Source of the DNA: Flammulina velutipes
Lineage: Eukaryota > Basidiomycota > Agaricomycetes > Agaricales > Physalacriaceae
Direction of reading: 5' to 3'
Assembly (NCBI GenBank): GCA_011800155.1
Contig: CM022377.1
Span: 2,356,001-2,420,000 of the forward strand
Length of the DNA: 64,000 nt
Part shown: in pieces, positions 24,051-35,807 of the stretch
How the letters are laid out: the number at the start of each line of letters is the position of its first letter
Position numbering within the stretch: the first letter of the stretch is position 1
Translations under genes and position numbers: made by a program
Notes under the pieces: model-generated
The model's input: only the letters and a program-made list of their open reading frames with translations
Databases searched by the model: none
What the model was told of the DNA's origin: nothing

Positions 24051-25196
24051 CTATGCAACTTTGCGTCTTATGTTTGCGTCTTTCGCCTGTTGAAGAGCTA
24101 CATCCAATATCCCCTCTATCTTTGCTTTGTTACAGTTCTGCACGGAGGATGTCTCTTTCCGAAGAGTAGCCTCCCGGGCTTGCAGCTTGATCCGTTGCTT
24201 GGAGGATAGCCATGGTCTGTCGTTACTTATCGGCGCGAGCTCATCGTGATAGCCATGCTTCTTCTGCGATAACAATGGATACCTCCAAGAATCTCGTACA
24301 ACTCTATTGCTTGGCGGTGTGTATTCTTGCTGTTCACCGAAGACTTCGACCAAGGGATGCTTCGCAATTTGGAAAGGCATCAGGAGCTCATTCTACCTGG
24401 CTTGATACTTACACGAACGACTCGGAGGCGAGAAAGGTATCGGGTCTTCATACGCGGTGGCCATGCGTAAGTCATGTCACCGAGTACATGGGCATTCAAT
24501 TGATCCTTTCCCAAAGGGTTGCGGACAAATTTATCACGGACCAGTGCCTCTGCCCCTGTTACTTACCGGAATGGAGAAATACATTGGCACAGAACTTGAC
24601 TTTCTACGCGCAAGGCCATAGGAATGTGGGTGCATATCACGGTCGTCGTCGCCGCAAGGCATGATCACATATACGCTCTTATCCTCTTCTTCTCCTGCTC
24701 TTGGTGAATAACCATCTGTTTCTCTCCAATACAGTATCGTCATCTGCACCCATGGCACATCATGCCACTCTTTTCCACAACCGCCGTGTGGCATTGCCGG
24801 CTTTGTATGTCTTCTCCTCCCCAAGAATAGATCCTTGAATGCTACCTGAATCCACGATGCACAAGGACTGTCAGTGCCAAAGGAGAACTCAGTTCGGGAT
24901 GGAATGGCCGTGACCCGCGGTGCATTAATGTATGTTAAACTAGCTCTCAGATTGAATGGAGCGCTTAGCTTTGACCTTTTGTTTAGCGCTGCTGATGTCA
25001 AAGCAGAAGTATTGTCCTCGACTCGGATCAAGGGAATTCTTTCTCCGTGATAGTGGCGCCGACGAGTAAGCCTCTCTATTTCATGGATCGGCTCGGTGAA
25101 TGACAGCTGTACTAGTATCCCTTGAGCAATGTGTCGTTCTTTTCGGATATGTCCGCGCGACCGTGTGTCCACCAGACTCGGACTTGATTTTCAAAC
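24051..25196 (-). CDS. Hypothetical protein, multi-exon, product unknown
   Basis: Two long open stretches lie on the minus strand. The upstream one (25172-24534, about 210 codons) includes FTEPIHEIERL, SYINAP-like, FSFGTDSPCASWIQVAF and HDVPWVQMTILYWRETDGYS, and meets a donor (GTAAGTAAC) after MYFSIP at about 24570. The downstream one (about 24380-24051) is basic and helical (LSSKQRIKLQAREATLRKE). A possible first exon starts at about 25193 with MFENQVRVWW in another frame and would need a very short intron. I recognise no domain. It lies directly after the debris of module copy D and is divergent to the caspase gene. It could be a real gene with missed introns or a decayed one. Confidence 0.4.
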
Positions 25197-25696
25197 ATGC
25201 TGTCGTTAAGTAAGTTTATCTTCTGGTGCGTAGTACTCGTGCGAGTTATCATATCTCATTCATTCTTCATCCTACACAGTAACCTTCCCGACGACCGCTG
25301 GAGTTATTTCAAGGCGTATTCACATACACAATTCAATCAGGTGATATGCTACTCCCGGCAGAGTTGGTCTGCGCCATACTATTTCATATATCCCCTGGTG
25401 CTACTGCGAAACCTGTGGTATGTGCATTCATTACATCCTGACGAGATAGAGTACTACAATTCTGACAGATCGGCGCGTCGCATTCCGTACTCTGAATCTG
25501 TTTGTATTGAGAGCTAACTTATTAATGTGTCGAGAGCTCAAACCTTCTTCCATCTCTCGCTCGCTGCTACTATGGTATCTTCTGGAAACAATCACTTCAG
25601 TTTTTCTCGTGTTCTTTCGCATCTGAACCTTCCCCGGTCTTTGTGAGCATTACTTTTCGATGTGGCGTACTTTCTTATTCAGTGTCCTCTGCAGAG

Positions 25697-27932
25697 AGCA
25701 CAAGTCTCCCCGATTATTGGAGTCAAATCGGCGAGTACAAGTAACGTGCGCGCCACATTCTCTGAACTGAATATTCCCCACGTAGAGAGAGTACGAACCG
25801 GTAAAATCAACCTTCTTTAACGCCATCACGCACGACTCAGTTCATCCTGCAGTACTAAGCCACCCATATTCGCCCTTACCATTGGTATCGACAAATACAA
25901 AAGCACGGTCATTGATGACCTGCATGGATGCGTAGCGGATGCCGATGACATAGTCAAGTTTCTGACGAAGACACTTCACGTCTGTCCTATACACATCACC
26001 AACCTCCGTAACAGGGATGCCACAGCTAAAAACCTATCATCTGCTTTACAAGCTCTCGCCACAGATCCCCGCATTCCGAAGGACGCCAATAGTATCCTCA
26101 TCTTCTACGCTGGCCACGGCAGCGAGGCTCTACCCCCCGAAGACTCAGACTTGCCATCCAACGAGATGATCCAAACGTTGCTACCATACGACTTTGATCC
26201 CGGGATGCTCATCGCAAGAAACGGGTTGGCCGATATAAAGCTTGCTCGATTGCTGGAGAATATCGCGAATGAGAAAGGGAATGATATTGTGCGTCCCTCT
26301 TGGTACTCGCCTGCTGGTACTGTATCCTAATAAACCTCTTTTGCAGACGGTCATATTGGATAGCTGTCATGCGGGATCTGGTACACGGGATTTCGGAGGC
26401 GTCAAAGGCGTTCGTGGCGTTAGGCTTTCTGGAGATACGAGGTTGGGAGCCAATGCCTTGCCCGCCCCTCACGACTCTGTTTCCGAGCAGCGAAGATATC
26501 AAGGTCTCGCTTCGCATGTGCTCTTGGCCGCATGCAATCCACAACAGCAGGCTCACGAGAAGAACGGGAGAGGAGCTTTCACCCTCGCGTTAACGAAACT
26601 GCTCAGGTCTGCGAACTTAGAAAATGTCACGTACACAGATATCATTAAGCGGCTTCCAGAGATTGACCAGTAAGCACATTTTGGTAACCTCCAGCGGTAT
26701 GTTTACTTATATGGCTCTGTGGCAGGCAAGATCCTCATTGTGAAGGAAATCGGCATCGCATCTTCCTCGATAATCATCCTGCTAAACCTCATGATTTTCA
26801 CTTCAGTGTTACCCAACCGAATAAGGGTGTCACTGTTTACGATAGTGATGCTGGCGAGGCAGACGGAGTGACTGTTGCTGCTGAATTTGCAGTGTACGAC
26901 ACCGCGGTCCTCACCAATATGCTTGGTCGTCTAGTGGTCAACGCTCTTACCCAATCCGGATGCACATTGCATCTAGTTGAGGGACAAGAACCTTTCGATC
27001 TACCCGAAGCTGGTGCTTTCGCTATCCTGACACGCCTGGGAACCATGCACGACATCCGCCTCCATGTCGAGTTCAAAGGCGACTTCTCCGACGAGCTCAC
27101 GGTAATGAGCAAGGCGGTACTGGAGAAGCTCGGCCTCGGTTCTTCTATGTTGAAGGTTGCAGCTGCGGTAGAGCCAAACCCTGGAATTACCGCCAGCGCG
27201 AGTGGACGTAGCGCCCATTTCCACATCTGGGATAAAACGGCTTGCGAAGTTGGATTTCACGAGACCCCTCACTATCCACAAGGGGACGGTGAAGAGAACC
27301 ATCGTTATTTCACAAAGTTTTACTGGAACCTGTTTCGAACGACCAGCGGAAAGCATATGATCTCTCCGAAAATCAAGTTTGAGTGCTACGAGCTTGCTAA
27401 TGGGACGCAGCCTATCGGCGGCAATCTCTTTATAGACGGCATTATCCATGTCGGGATCGGTGCTATCCCAAAGCGCTACGGCTTCCGCATCACGAATACC
27501 TCGAAGGTCTTGCTTTTCATCTCCATGTTCTATTTCAGCAAGAGTGATCTCAGGATTGGTTAGTGGATTCATTATCAAGTGTTTGGTCTTGCGCTAATAT
27601 TTCCGCCGTCAGATTCGTATTACGAGCCTCCCTTTGCCGCTCGAAATAACTCTTTCCCGGCCCTCTCAGCGGGAGGTTCCCTTACCATCGGATACGGCTC
27701 AGGCGGCGCCCCGGCCCCCAGCTTTTGCCTCGACAATGGCCAGGATGTCAATGTCGAATATCTCAAACTCTTCCTTTCTACCCGATACGTCGATTATAGT
27801 CATGTGGCGCAGGAATTTCTGCTTGATCGTGGAACTAACGTATACAAGCATGACTCTGTGATGCTTTGGGATACGATGCTTATTCCCCTTGTTATGCGGA
27901 GAGAAGTGCAGAGTCGAAGGGGTCGGTACTAG
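25697..27932 (+). CDS. Caspase-domain (peptidase C14) protein with long C-terminal region
   Basis: The caspase-like domain starts KPPIFALTIGIDKYK. The catalytic His lies in FYAGHGSE (about 26115) and the catalytic Cys in LDSCHAGSG (codon at 26365), both intact, as in metacaspase-type cysteine proteases of fungi. Exons: about 25697-25740, 25841-26288, 26347-26669, 26726-27558, 27613-27932. The last 350 residues form an extension common in Agaricomycete C14 proteins, with FISMFYFSKSDL, PPFAARN, GGSLTIGYGSGG and EYLKLFLSTRYVD motifs near the end. The 5' end is uncertain: a stop precedes the domain in frame, so at least one upstream exon is needed, and I find no sure start Met. A start at 25571 or further up would need another splice. 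Such proteins are thought to act in stress or cell-death signalling; the substrate is unknown. Confidence 0.85.
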
Positions 27933-28540
27933 TGTGGCGGGATGTCGTGCGGGTACACATGGTATGTTGTAAGTTTGGATGAGGAGAAAGTACCCAATGC
28001 AGGGCGGGAACTTGTTGATAGCTCCTCCTGTATCGCTTGTAGAAGGAACATATACTGAGGTTGAGCAGTGTATCGTGCTACGGAAATCGGGTATCCAAAA
28101 GCCACACAGCCTGGTACATATAAACGTCAACTTTGACTCGTAGAATCGTTGGAAGTTTCAATGCTGTACGGAGTCTGCATGGGTACATTCTCCACCGACC
28201 CGCTAATGGTATCCGTCGAGCGTCGACGATCCCTCATCTGGTCTCTGAATGCATTGCCAGATATTGTTATGCTGTTTGTATGTGCCCTCTGAGTCTGTGT
28301 ATGATGCTACGTCTTCTATGTGTCATCATGTCAACAACGTGCTCATATAATTGTTTTCTAGAGCCTAGGTAACAGTCTATCTTCGTAGTGATGGGTGTTG
28401 CATTGTGCAATGTATGATTTGAAACGGAAGATGGGATGGAGAACCCAGTGCGCATGAAGCGATAAAGCATTACAACTGGAGAAGAGAAAACAGCTCTAGC
28501 GTTCGTGGCCCGGCCTGAGGAATCTGACTCGTGTACTGCC
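27933..28540. other. Intergenic, no gene seen
   Basis: Downstream of the caspase gene. One TGTGGCG lies at 27932-27938. A piece around 28367-28385 (CCTAGGTAACAGTC) recurs at about 31228-31246 upstream of SSP-3, so it may be old duplicated promoter sequence. Confidence 0.4.
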
Positions 28541-28989
28541 CAGGGGGCTACCGTCGGAGAAATCCGTGAAATGAACCTCTGAAAGTCCTCGCCAGGGTCT
28601 TTCCTTTTTGAGGACGACTTGCCGCTGGCGCCGATACTCTATATCTTCAGTATATGACCTAGAGAACGATCTTACTTCTGGATGTAAGGCTCAATTGATC
28701 TCTTAACGGTGATGGAAGTCATTTGTATTGCGGCGACGCGTTTTTTCGACCCATGAAAGCACAAATGCTGTCGGTGGTGGCAAGATCTCTGTGCCAACTT
28801 TTATTTGCTTGAATTTAAATAATAATAAACTTGTCCGAACACCCCAAAGAACAGAGACGCGAACGTAGGACGTGAAGCATCGCGAGCGCCACATAAGCGG
28901 CAACACGGCAAGTCGTCCTCAAAAAGGAAAGACCCTGGCGAGGACTTTCAGAGGTTCATTTCACGGATTTCTCCGACGGTAGCCCCCTG
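28541..28989. mobile_element. MITE with about 85-base terminal inverted repeats (hAT-like ends)
   Basis: CAGGGGGCTACCGTCGGAGA at 28541-28560 is repeated inverted at 28970-28989, and the match continues inward for about 85 bases, covering the TCCTCGCCAGGGTCTTTCC block on both sides. The 449-base element has no coding capacity. CAGGG/CCCTG ends suggest the hAT superfamily. GTACTGCC lies directly left, and the same word lies 7 bases beyond the right end, so the duplication is imperfect. Confidence 0.8.
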
Positions 28990-29062
28990 GTACTCCGTAC
29001 TGCCAGTGCAAGATCGTTCCTATGCCGATCTATAAATATCTCCAACGTAGCGATTTAAGCAC

Positions 29063-29262
29063 AGCATTAGCCCTCAAGGCGACTCTCTCGATGCTTGTAG
29101 TTTCTCTGTATAAAAAGGACTGAATTATCCACAAGTTTATTCACTCAGTTCCCTGCTATACGCTGGTGAGTCCGAGATTGGGCATCGTGCACACATATGC
29201 TCAATTTTTCAGGTCGTATACTCCCCTTCAAATCTAGGTTCAAGATAAACACATATTCAATC
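29063..29262 (+). promoter_or_regulatory. SSP-2 promoter, TATA box and 5' UTR intron
   Basis: The TATA box TATAAAAAG lies at 29109-29117. A 5' UTR exon ends TATACGCTG followed by GTGAGT at about 29165, and the intron ends at TTTTTCAG just before GTCGTATACT (about 29212). The same arrangement precedes SSP-1, -3, -4 and -5. Confidence 0.7.
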
Positions 29263-29803
29263 ATGCGTGTAATCCAATCATCCTCTCTCAGGCTCATGTG
29301 CGCACTGGTCCTCCCCGCCATACTTTCCAATGTGCTGTACGCCTCTCCGTTGCTTTTAGCAGCTATACACATCTAACACATGCTTTCGAACACAGTCCCC
29401 AATCACTCGATAAACGACAATCCAGTAACTTGGTGCTCACTCTCTACGGCAATGAAGAAGGAGAGATGACACGGAATGTACAAGAATACCCCGAAGTCGA
29501 GCTTATTCCCCAGAGGGGGACATCAAACAAATATGATGTTGTGGGTAAGTGGAGAGGGGATGGACGGAGTAAGGCCGCTGCCGCAATTAAAGAGAGGTCT
29601 GAGGAAAACTGGGCAAGGACAGTGCGGTCGTACATTGCGGTTGGTGTATTCCACTTTTTTGGGTGCCACATCTCTGATAAGTCTTTTTTCTTTTTTAGGG
29701 TGGGCAGCTGATGGCGGCTGGTAACGACGGCGCAGACCCTCCAACATGGTGGGTTATTGTGAGCACGGGAGAGGACTCGGGTCAAGATAATATGGATTGG
29801 TAG
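29263..29803 (+). CDS. Small secreted protein SSP-2 (140 aa)
   Basis: Exons 29263-29336, 29396-29639 and 29699-29803; intron phases 2 and 0. Exon 1 is a signal peptide (MRVIQSSSLRLMCALVL core). Exon 2 opens PQSLDKR, a dibasic site suited to Kex2 processing in the Golgi, then LVLTLYGNEEG, YPEVELIP, YDVVGKWRGDG and ENWARTV. Exon 3 carries LMAAGNDG, PTWWVIVS and an acidic C-terminus. The frame is closed by TAG at 29801. The start is fixed by family alignment. No homologous domain is recognised. Confidence 0.85.
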
Positions 29804-30089
29804 ATCTGCTTCAATGTGTACGGTTAGCACCAGTGTTAGATACGGCTATATCGTACTGTAAACATCCACTGATTTTGATTTCGCTCGTGACTTTGTCTTT
29901 GAAAACGAAATCGCGTGCGCCATGGTGCGCGTTTACTTGAAGTTGCATCAGTGGTTGGATGGGGAATCACATAAAGCATGCCTCGGTGATGATAATTGTC
30001 GTGTATGCTATACATTTATCACGAGTAACATGGTTGGAGATTACCTGGGATTGCATTGTTAGCACAATCGTGTGCTTTGATCATGATGT
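29804..30089. other. SSP-2 3' flank
   Basis: No gene or repeat recognised. Confidence 0.3.
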
Positions 30090-30960
30090 GGGACGCGGAA
30101 CAAGGACGCGAGAGCCACGTGCTCGTGAGATGACTAATCCTCAGCTCTTCTGTCTTTCACCATCGTCGGCGTCGGCAATGGAGCGTGGATTTATCTGAAT
30201 ACGTCGCTGAGCCTTTCTTTGCTCTGGTTATCTACTTGAGAACCCATGGCGGCCATACAAAAGGATAGGACGTACCGACGGCTTATACATCTTGCCCTCG
30301 TTATTTGTCTTTCTACGCACTTCGATGTTTTAGAAGAGAAGATGGATGCTCTCCACCGACGCTAAGCCCCGATATATCTTTGATCGCTTTCTGCTTCTCT
30401 ACGCGTATATGTCGAAGACCTAGCGAAAGGCAAGGCAGTCCGACGCGATAATGGGCAATGCCCACGACGTACCATGCACACAGGGTGCATAAACTTCCAC
30501 TCTACTGTTTTGTTTGCTGATAATAATAGCTCCGTCTAGGAAATGACATCTGGAAATTAATTAGCGACGAGCGCAGCGATATTCTGCCAATGTTCCGCGT
30601 TCTCGTCCACCTATACGATCCCCACGTCGCTGGTACGAAGAAATTCGCAACCTCATCCAGAGGTATGTGGGCCAGTGTATGGGCGTAGGCTATTGTCAAT
30701 TTCTCCCATTCAAAGTCCAACGTCTCTCAGCTTGGGCCATGCTACACCGTTCAACAGATCTACTCTCTTACCCCCATCTACCTTTACCCGGCAGGCTTTG
30801 ACACTACTCCCTGGGATGTGCCCAAGCTCTGCGTGCAGTTTTTCAGATGCTGTTCGATTCCCCGATTACCATAGCGGAGCAGCCGGCACCGTGGCCATGG
30901 ATGGGACGCGTAGGATATGCCTTGTTGTACGTCTATTTTTATCATATATCTAGGCTCTCT
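30090..30960 (+). repeat. Repeated module, degenerate copy E (no X or Y)
   Basis: The stretch matches module copies in pieces: the GAGATGACTAATCCTC to GTCGGCGTCGGC block (30127-30174), GAACCCATGGCGGCC (about 30240), the TAGGAAATGACATCTGGAA block (30537-30555) and the ACCTATACGATCCCC block (about 30608). Reading frames are lost throughout. Confidence 0.55.
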
Positions 30961-31664
30961 TGGTTACGAACCAGTCGCGAGTTTACAGCGATGTCTGGCT
31001 GTCAGGGCCCACAGCGTATACTGTGACATTGGTTATCTTGTCTATTGGCCGTCGGTCGTAATGGTTCACGGAACATTGAGTATGCTGGCGTCCTAGTCGC
31101 CGCATCACTTCGCACATATGGAGCATCGTTCCGAATCTGTGTTCGGCAATACACGCGATACGATCCATGCCAACAACGTCCCAATGCATTGCCCCACTGT
31201 GATCACCTACCAAGTAAAAGCATTCCAATACCTAGGTAACAGTCATTTTCGGTGCGATGAAGTGTTCAAAGCATTAAAAATTTGCTAGAGCGTAATATTG
31301 GAAAGAGATGATGACGTGGCCATTTCATATCAGCTTTTGAAGCGTAACATGCATGGTTGGCCTGGAAGAAAAGACGCAGCCGCGTACGTGTCAATATTTC
31401 GCGTACCGCAAAATACAGTTTCTATGCCGATCAACGTATTGCTAGATCTACTCAACATAGCATAAGCGTTCACATAGCCATGCAGTGAGTATCTCAACGG
31501 TTATGAATCCGTTCCATAAAAGAGGCTCCAGCTTCGACGTTGATGTATTGTTTCATTCAGTTTCCAATACTCAGTATACGCGGGTGAGCTCACTTGGGGT
31601 ATCATTATTGACTATGCATGCACTAACAGCCAGGCCTTAGGTCGTCTACTAATCTCAGTCCATC
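30961..31664 (+). promoter_or_regulatory. SSP-3 upstream region with TATA-like box and 5' UTR intron
   Basis: A CAACGGTTATGAATCC block (31496-31511) precedes the variant TATA box CATAAAAGAGG (31515-31525). A UTR exon ends TATACGCGG followed by GTGAGC (about 31573-31588), and the intron ends CTTAG before GTCGTCTACT (about 31640). The part before 31490 shows no gene. Confidence 0.6.
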
Positions 31665-32203
31665 ATGTATTTGCTCCAATCATCCTCGCTCAAACTACTC
31701 TGCGCACTTGTCGTACCTGCCGTACTCGCCAATGCCCTGTAAGCCTCCCGAGGTCCCCGCCGTCACCCATTTTAACCTTATGTCCGCGCATAGTCCCCAA
31801 TCGCTTGACAATATGAAGCGGCAGTCCAGGAATAAGACGCTCACGCTCCACGGAAACAAGGAAGGTGACATGAACGCCGAAGTCCAAGTTTATCCCCAAG
31901 TCGAGCTCACTGATAGCCCCGGGTTTACCGACGAATTTGGAATTGTGGGTAGGTGGACAGGAGATGGGAATAACAAGAGCGCTAGAGCGTATAGAGAGAT
32001 AGAGGAGAATTGGTCCAACCTGGTATCTATGTGGAAGGGGGTTGGTGAATTCAGCGTATTTACGCCACATTGCTGACAAGTGTCCTTTCTAGTCTGGGCA
32101 GCTGCTAGCTGCTGGTAAAGATGACGAGCAACCTCCTCAGTGGTGGATTATTTTGGATGTTGGAGGGGGTATAGGTTTCGATGGCGAGCGTCTGGAGCAG
32201 TAG
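31665..32203 (+). CDS. Small secreted protein SSP-3 (143 aa)
   Basis: Exons 31665-31738, 31794-32040 and 32093-32203; phases 2 and 0. Signal peptide with LLQSSSLKLLCALVV core. Exon 2 starts PQSLDNMKR, a dibasic site, then TLTLHGNKEGDM, YPQVELT, GIVGRWTGDG and ENWSNLV. Exon 3 has QLLAAGKDD, QWWIILD and a Gly-rich acidic end. The second intron contains the family motif TACGCCACATTGCTGACAAG. Function unknown; predicted secreted. Confidence 0.85.
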
Positions 32204-32528
32204 CTCAATTGTTCTCACGCTGTGAACTAATTAATACGGTCTCGAAGAGATATTCCTGGGAATTTTATCCATGCCTGTATTAATCTATTGACGGATATCT
32301 TTATGCTTTCTACCGATCCTAGTACGACCGGCGGTGTGCGTTGAGCGACGTATAGCGTGGGAATCAGTGATCTAGTCCGGCCCGCCGGTTTCAGTACTTA
32401 CCGGTTACCATGAGGCCATTCGCATGGTTCAACGTTGGAGTGCATTCCATTCACGCACGATACGTTCACATCCATTCTCATCTGGGGGCCTTTCATGAAT
32501 TACCGGGTTCTGTATCTCTGCTACCTGT
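32204..32528. other. Intergenic between convergent SSP-3 and the DUF6593-like gene
   Basis: No gene seen. AT-rich stretch at 32220-32300 is consistent with 3' ends. Confidence 0.3.
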
Positions 32529-33226
32529 CTACCCATCCGTAACGCTAAACGCCAATCCGCTGATAACCGCATGGGAATTTACTGATCTTCGCTCGTCTGC
32601 TCTCATGGCCATCTCCTGAATGATGAACGATGCGAGGATTTGATCTACGAGGACCATAGCATCGCTATCGATGACCAGAACTGGTGCCTGTGCCCCTGGT
32701 CGAAGATATGCCACCGGCTTGTCCATCGCCACGTCTCTGGTGAGCTTCGAATCTCGATGAGTATACTCAGTCGGTTTGTTTAGTGTTGCTATTATCTCAC
32801 CAATAAACGATACTCTGGATCCATTCGCCACACAAACCGGCCGTACGCCGTATCAATAGACTTTATGGCTCTGACCTGGTCGTTTAGCGAACGTCAAAGG
32901 GCAAATTAATGCACGTACATTCCCTCATCCTGTAAGTGTCCTTCCACCAGCCACTTCTTCGTCTTAATGCTCTTGCCTCCGTTGAGGCTCTTGATCTTTA
33001 CGATGTTCGGGAATAGATCCCTATCCTCAATGATCGCGATGACCTCTTTCGTCCGCAAGTCAAGAACAGAGATCGTTGTCCCATTAACATGACTGATCTT
33101 GTACGCCGGCTGACCGTCTTGTCGTACCGTCGTGCTGATGACGCTGTTCTTGTCAAAAGCAAGTTCGACAGGTGGAGAGGGGTTGACGAGCGTTACAGAG
33201 CTATCGAGAGATGAGTAGCCGTTCAT
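32529..33226 (-). CDS. DUF6593-like protein
   Basis: Exon 1 (33226 to about 32911) encodes a beta-rich domain: PPVELAFDKNSVISTTV, PAYKISHVNGTTISVLD, VIAIIEDRDLFPNIVKI and KTKKWLVEG. A short middle exon (about 32862-32795) gives AIKSIDTAYGRFVWRMDPEY, and the last exon encodes YTHRDSKL, VAYLRPGAQAPVLVID and LVDQILASFIIQEMAMR. This pattern of strands ending in a helix with SFIIxE matches the fungal DUF6593 family, which is common in Agaricomycetes and of unknown function. The second intron as I place it is only 35 bases, unusually short, so that junction may be wrong. The start Met at 33226 fits the domain. It lies between SSP genes but shares nothing with them. Confidence 0.7.
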
Positions 33227-34179
33227 GATAGGTTGTGCAGGTGCTGCGTATCGCGTACTTAAATGCAGATGCCTTTAGTTCGGAGAATTCCCACACAGCC
33301 CGCCGCCAGAGGAATCGAGACCGCGATATCACCTGATGTCACTGCGGACCTGTCGACGAGATAATCGACATTGAGCAACGCCTTCTTGCACACCGTCGCC
33401 TCATTTCCAATGTTCGTATTCTACGACTGGGATGGTAGAAATGTATGCTTGTGTAAAGGGTAGGGCGCTGCAGTCCCCGGAATTCTTGTGCACTCATACT
33501 AAATCTACCAATGACTGATATGCCATCCCTGCTTTTCATATCAAAAACTTCACGCCAAGCGGATGGTTTTCAGTCAAAACACTTTTCAACACAGCCGACG
33601 ACGCCCAACAAACATTACATAGGACTTGCGGAGCTCGTGTTTCCGAGTTTTTTGATCAGCAGATTATTTAATGCGCCCGCCCACATTGTAATGTTCTTCT
33701 CTGCTGACCGTCTTCTACCGTTACAAATATTGTATCAAAGGTACAAGGGAGTCTGTCGACGCATGATGGGCATGAGGGGACCATTGGCATATTGCCATAT
33801 GAACGAAATGAAGAAGAGTCAGGTTAAAGAAGTTCGTTATCGTTGAATCGTTCCGCTCGACATCGTATAATATTGAACCGGTGGGATCCGGTCGGACAGA
33901 GTAAGAAGGGAAGTGAAATAACAGACCTCGAGCAGACTGGTGTATTGATTAGAGGAACGTAACATGAGCCACGTAGGCTGAATGTACCGCCAAATACAGG
34001 CAAACAGCGCCACACTGTGGCGCATCGCGGCGGAATCCCCTGCTCAAACGTCTCCTGCAGCATTGAGATGAACAAATTGCACCCGGGTGACCTTGTCTCT
34101 TGATTTTGTTTCGTTTTCCATAACGTTCCGGTTGCCCTACGAAGAATACTAGGGAAACAAGGGCGATTTTGGTTCGCGA
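33227..34179. other. Intergenic with LINE debris
   Basis: The piece 33530-33575 (ATATCAAAAACTTCACGCCA and on) resembles the LINE sequence at 21335-21365 inside the hAT; translated it reads YQKLHAKRMV against YQKVHAKRMV before stops begin. The rest holds no gene. A near-palindromic CGCCACACTGTGGCG lies at 34009-34023. Confidence 0.5.
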
Positions 34180-34605
34180 GACGGTGTTGTACGCCACATC
34201 GGTATGGGAATCCCCATCGAGACGCAAAGGCCGAACGACACAGCCTGGGAAATCTCAGTGTTGCCGTGAATCCAGGACGATGTGTGACGGTCTCGAGACG
34301 TTAATCATTGATGGGGTCGTAGCTGGGGAGACTCACCATGATCACCTAAGTATAGAGTGATAGACGAGACGGTATCAACTTTCGGAGACATCACTACAAA
34401 GTGACATAACTTTGTGCAGGGAGCGACCTCCGGCAAGTCTCTCAATGGTTACGAATCCGGCTTATAAAAGACACTCCGATACTCTCCATAGATCCCTTTT
34501 GCAACTCTTAGTATATTCAGGTGAGTTGACGTATCGTTCTTGAACTTACAGATTCGCTCATAGTCTTTAGGTCGTATATCCTGACTTAAACAGACCAGAT
34601 TCAAT
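34180..34605 (+). promoter_or_regulatory. SSP-4 promoter, TATA box and 5' UTR intron
   Basis: CGCCACA lies at about 34190. Bases 34190-34330 match the SSP-1 upstream block. A CAATGGTTACGAATCC element and TATAAAAG (34463-34470) follow. A 5' UTR intron starts GTGAGTTG after TATTCAG (about 34520) and ends CTTTAG before GTCGTATATC (about 34571). Confidence 0.7.
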
Positions 34606-35153
34606 ATGCACGTATTCCAATCATCCTCGTTCAAGCTATTCTGTGCATTGGTCGTCCCTGCGCTCCTTGCCGACGCCCTGTACGTTCTCTGTTGTTTTTA
34701 GCGGATATCTAGTATCTGACAAACCACTTTGACACGCAGTCCCCATCCATTGCATAAACGGGGGGAAGATAAATCTCCAATGCTCACCCTCCACGGCAGT
34801 AAAAATGGCGAAGTAACAGGCACCGAATCGAAAACATATCCCCCGGTCGAACTCTTGCTAATTCCCTCAAGCGGAAAGTATGATGTTATGAATAATTGGA
34901 AACAAGATGGATTTGACAACGAGGCGATTGCAGTCAGATCTACCGATGAGGCGGAGTGGGCCCAAGCGGTATCCATGCGGAGTAAGGTTAGTATATTCCA
35001 CGACTCTGCGCTACATTACCTTACACGTGTCATTTCTAGGAAAATAGGCTACTGGCCGCTGGGTATGAGGTCAAGGACCAGGACGAGGATGACGGCAAGG
35101 TTAAAACGTGGTGGACTATTGAGAAGAGTGTATATATTGGCCTTGAGAGCTAA
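34606..35153 (+). CDS. Small secreted protein SSP-4 (144 aa)
   Basis: Exons 34606-34679, 34740-34986 and 35040-35153; phases 2 and 0. Signal peptide MHVFQSSSFKLFCALVVPAL. Exon 2 begins PHPLHKR, a dibasic site, then MLTLHGSKNGEV, YPPVELL, KYDVMNNWKQDG and AEWAQAV. Exon 3 carries RLLAAGYEVKD, an Asp-rich insert and TWWTIEKS. It is the closest in upstream sequence to SSP-1. The C-terminus is a little longer than in other members. Confidence 0.85.
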
Positions 35154-35807
35154 GGCTTGATCAGTACGATAACTTTGTAAATTGAATGCAAGAATGTGGC
35201 GCAGAAGAGCAGCGAGTGATTGCTCGATAGTAAAACGCTAGCTAAAATCATTCCAAAGCCTGGCTAATAGCTTGTTATTTGGAGAGTTCAATCAAGCCGT
35301 ATGCAGCATGCAAATCATTAGAGTCTTTCTTCACCATAACAACTCGGAGAGTGCAACTTTGGGCAAGGTTTCCCCGTACGGAAGCACGCAGTGTATGTGG
35401 TCATGCTAACGCATCACTGTTGCCCGCAAAATTTTGCTCCTATGCCGATTTACTAGGTATCACGGAGGTAGATCTCACCGGCACAGCCTGACAATCAGTG
35501 CTGTTCCAAGGCAATACACGACGATCTGGAGACGAGACGGGCGAACATTCTCGAGATTCCGTGTCGTCTGGAGACGGTGTTGACTTGGAACATTACTGCA
35601 TAGCCTTGTATCCCTCGGTGAATCCCTCAACGGTTACCAATCAGGCTATAAAAGAGACGCAAACCTAGATGGATTTCAATATTCCAATTAGTTCCAACAC
35701 TTTGTATACGCTGGTAAGTTGGTGTTCGTTCTTGAACTTACACATGTGCTCAAAATCTTCAGGTCGTATACTAATCTCACTCAAGCAAAGCCTATTCATA
35801 TTTCGAC
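35154..35807 (+). promoter_or_regulatory. SSP-5 upstream region with TATA box and 5' UTR intron
   Basis: TGTGGCG lies at about 35196. CAACGGTTACCAATCAGG precedes TATAAAAG (35647-35654). A UTR exon ends TATACGCTG with donor GTAAGT (about 35712), and the intron ends CTTCAG before GTCGTATACT (about 35762). No gene lies in the first 450 bases. Confidence 0.65.
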
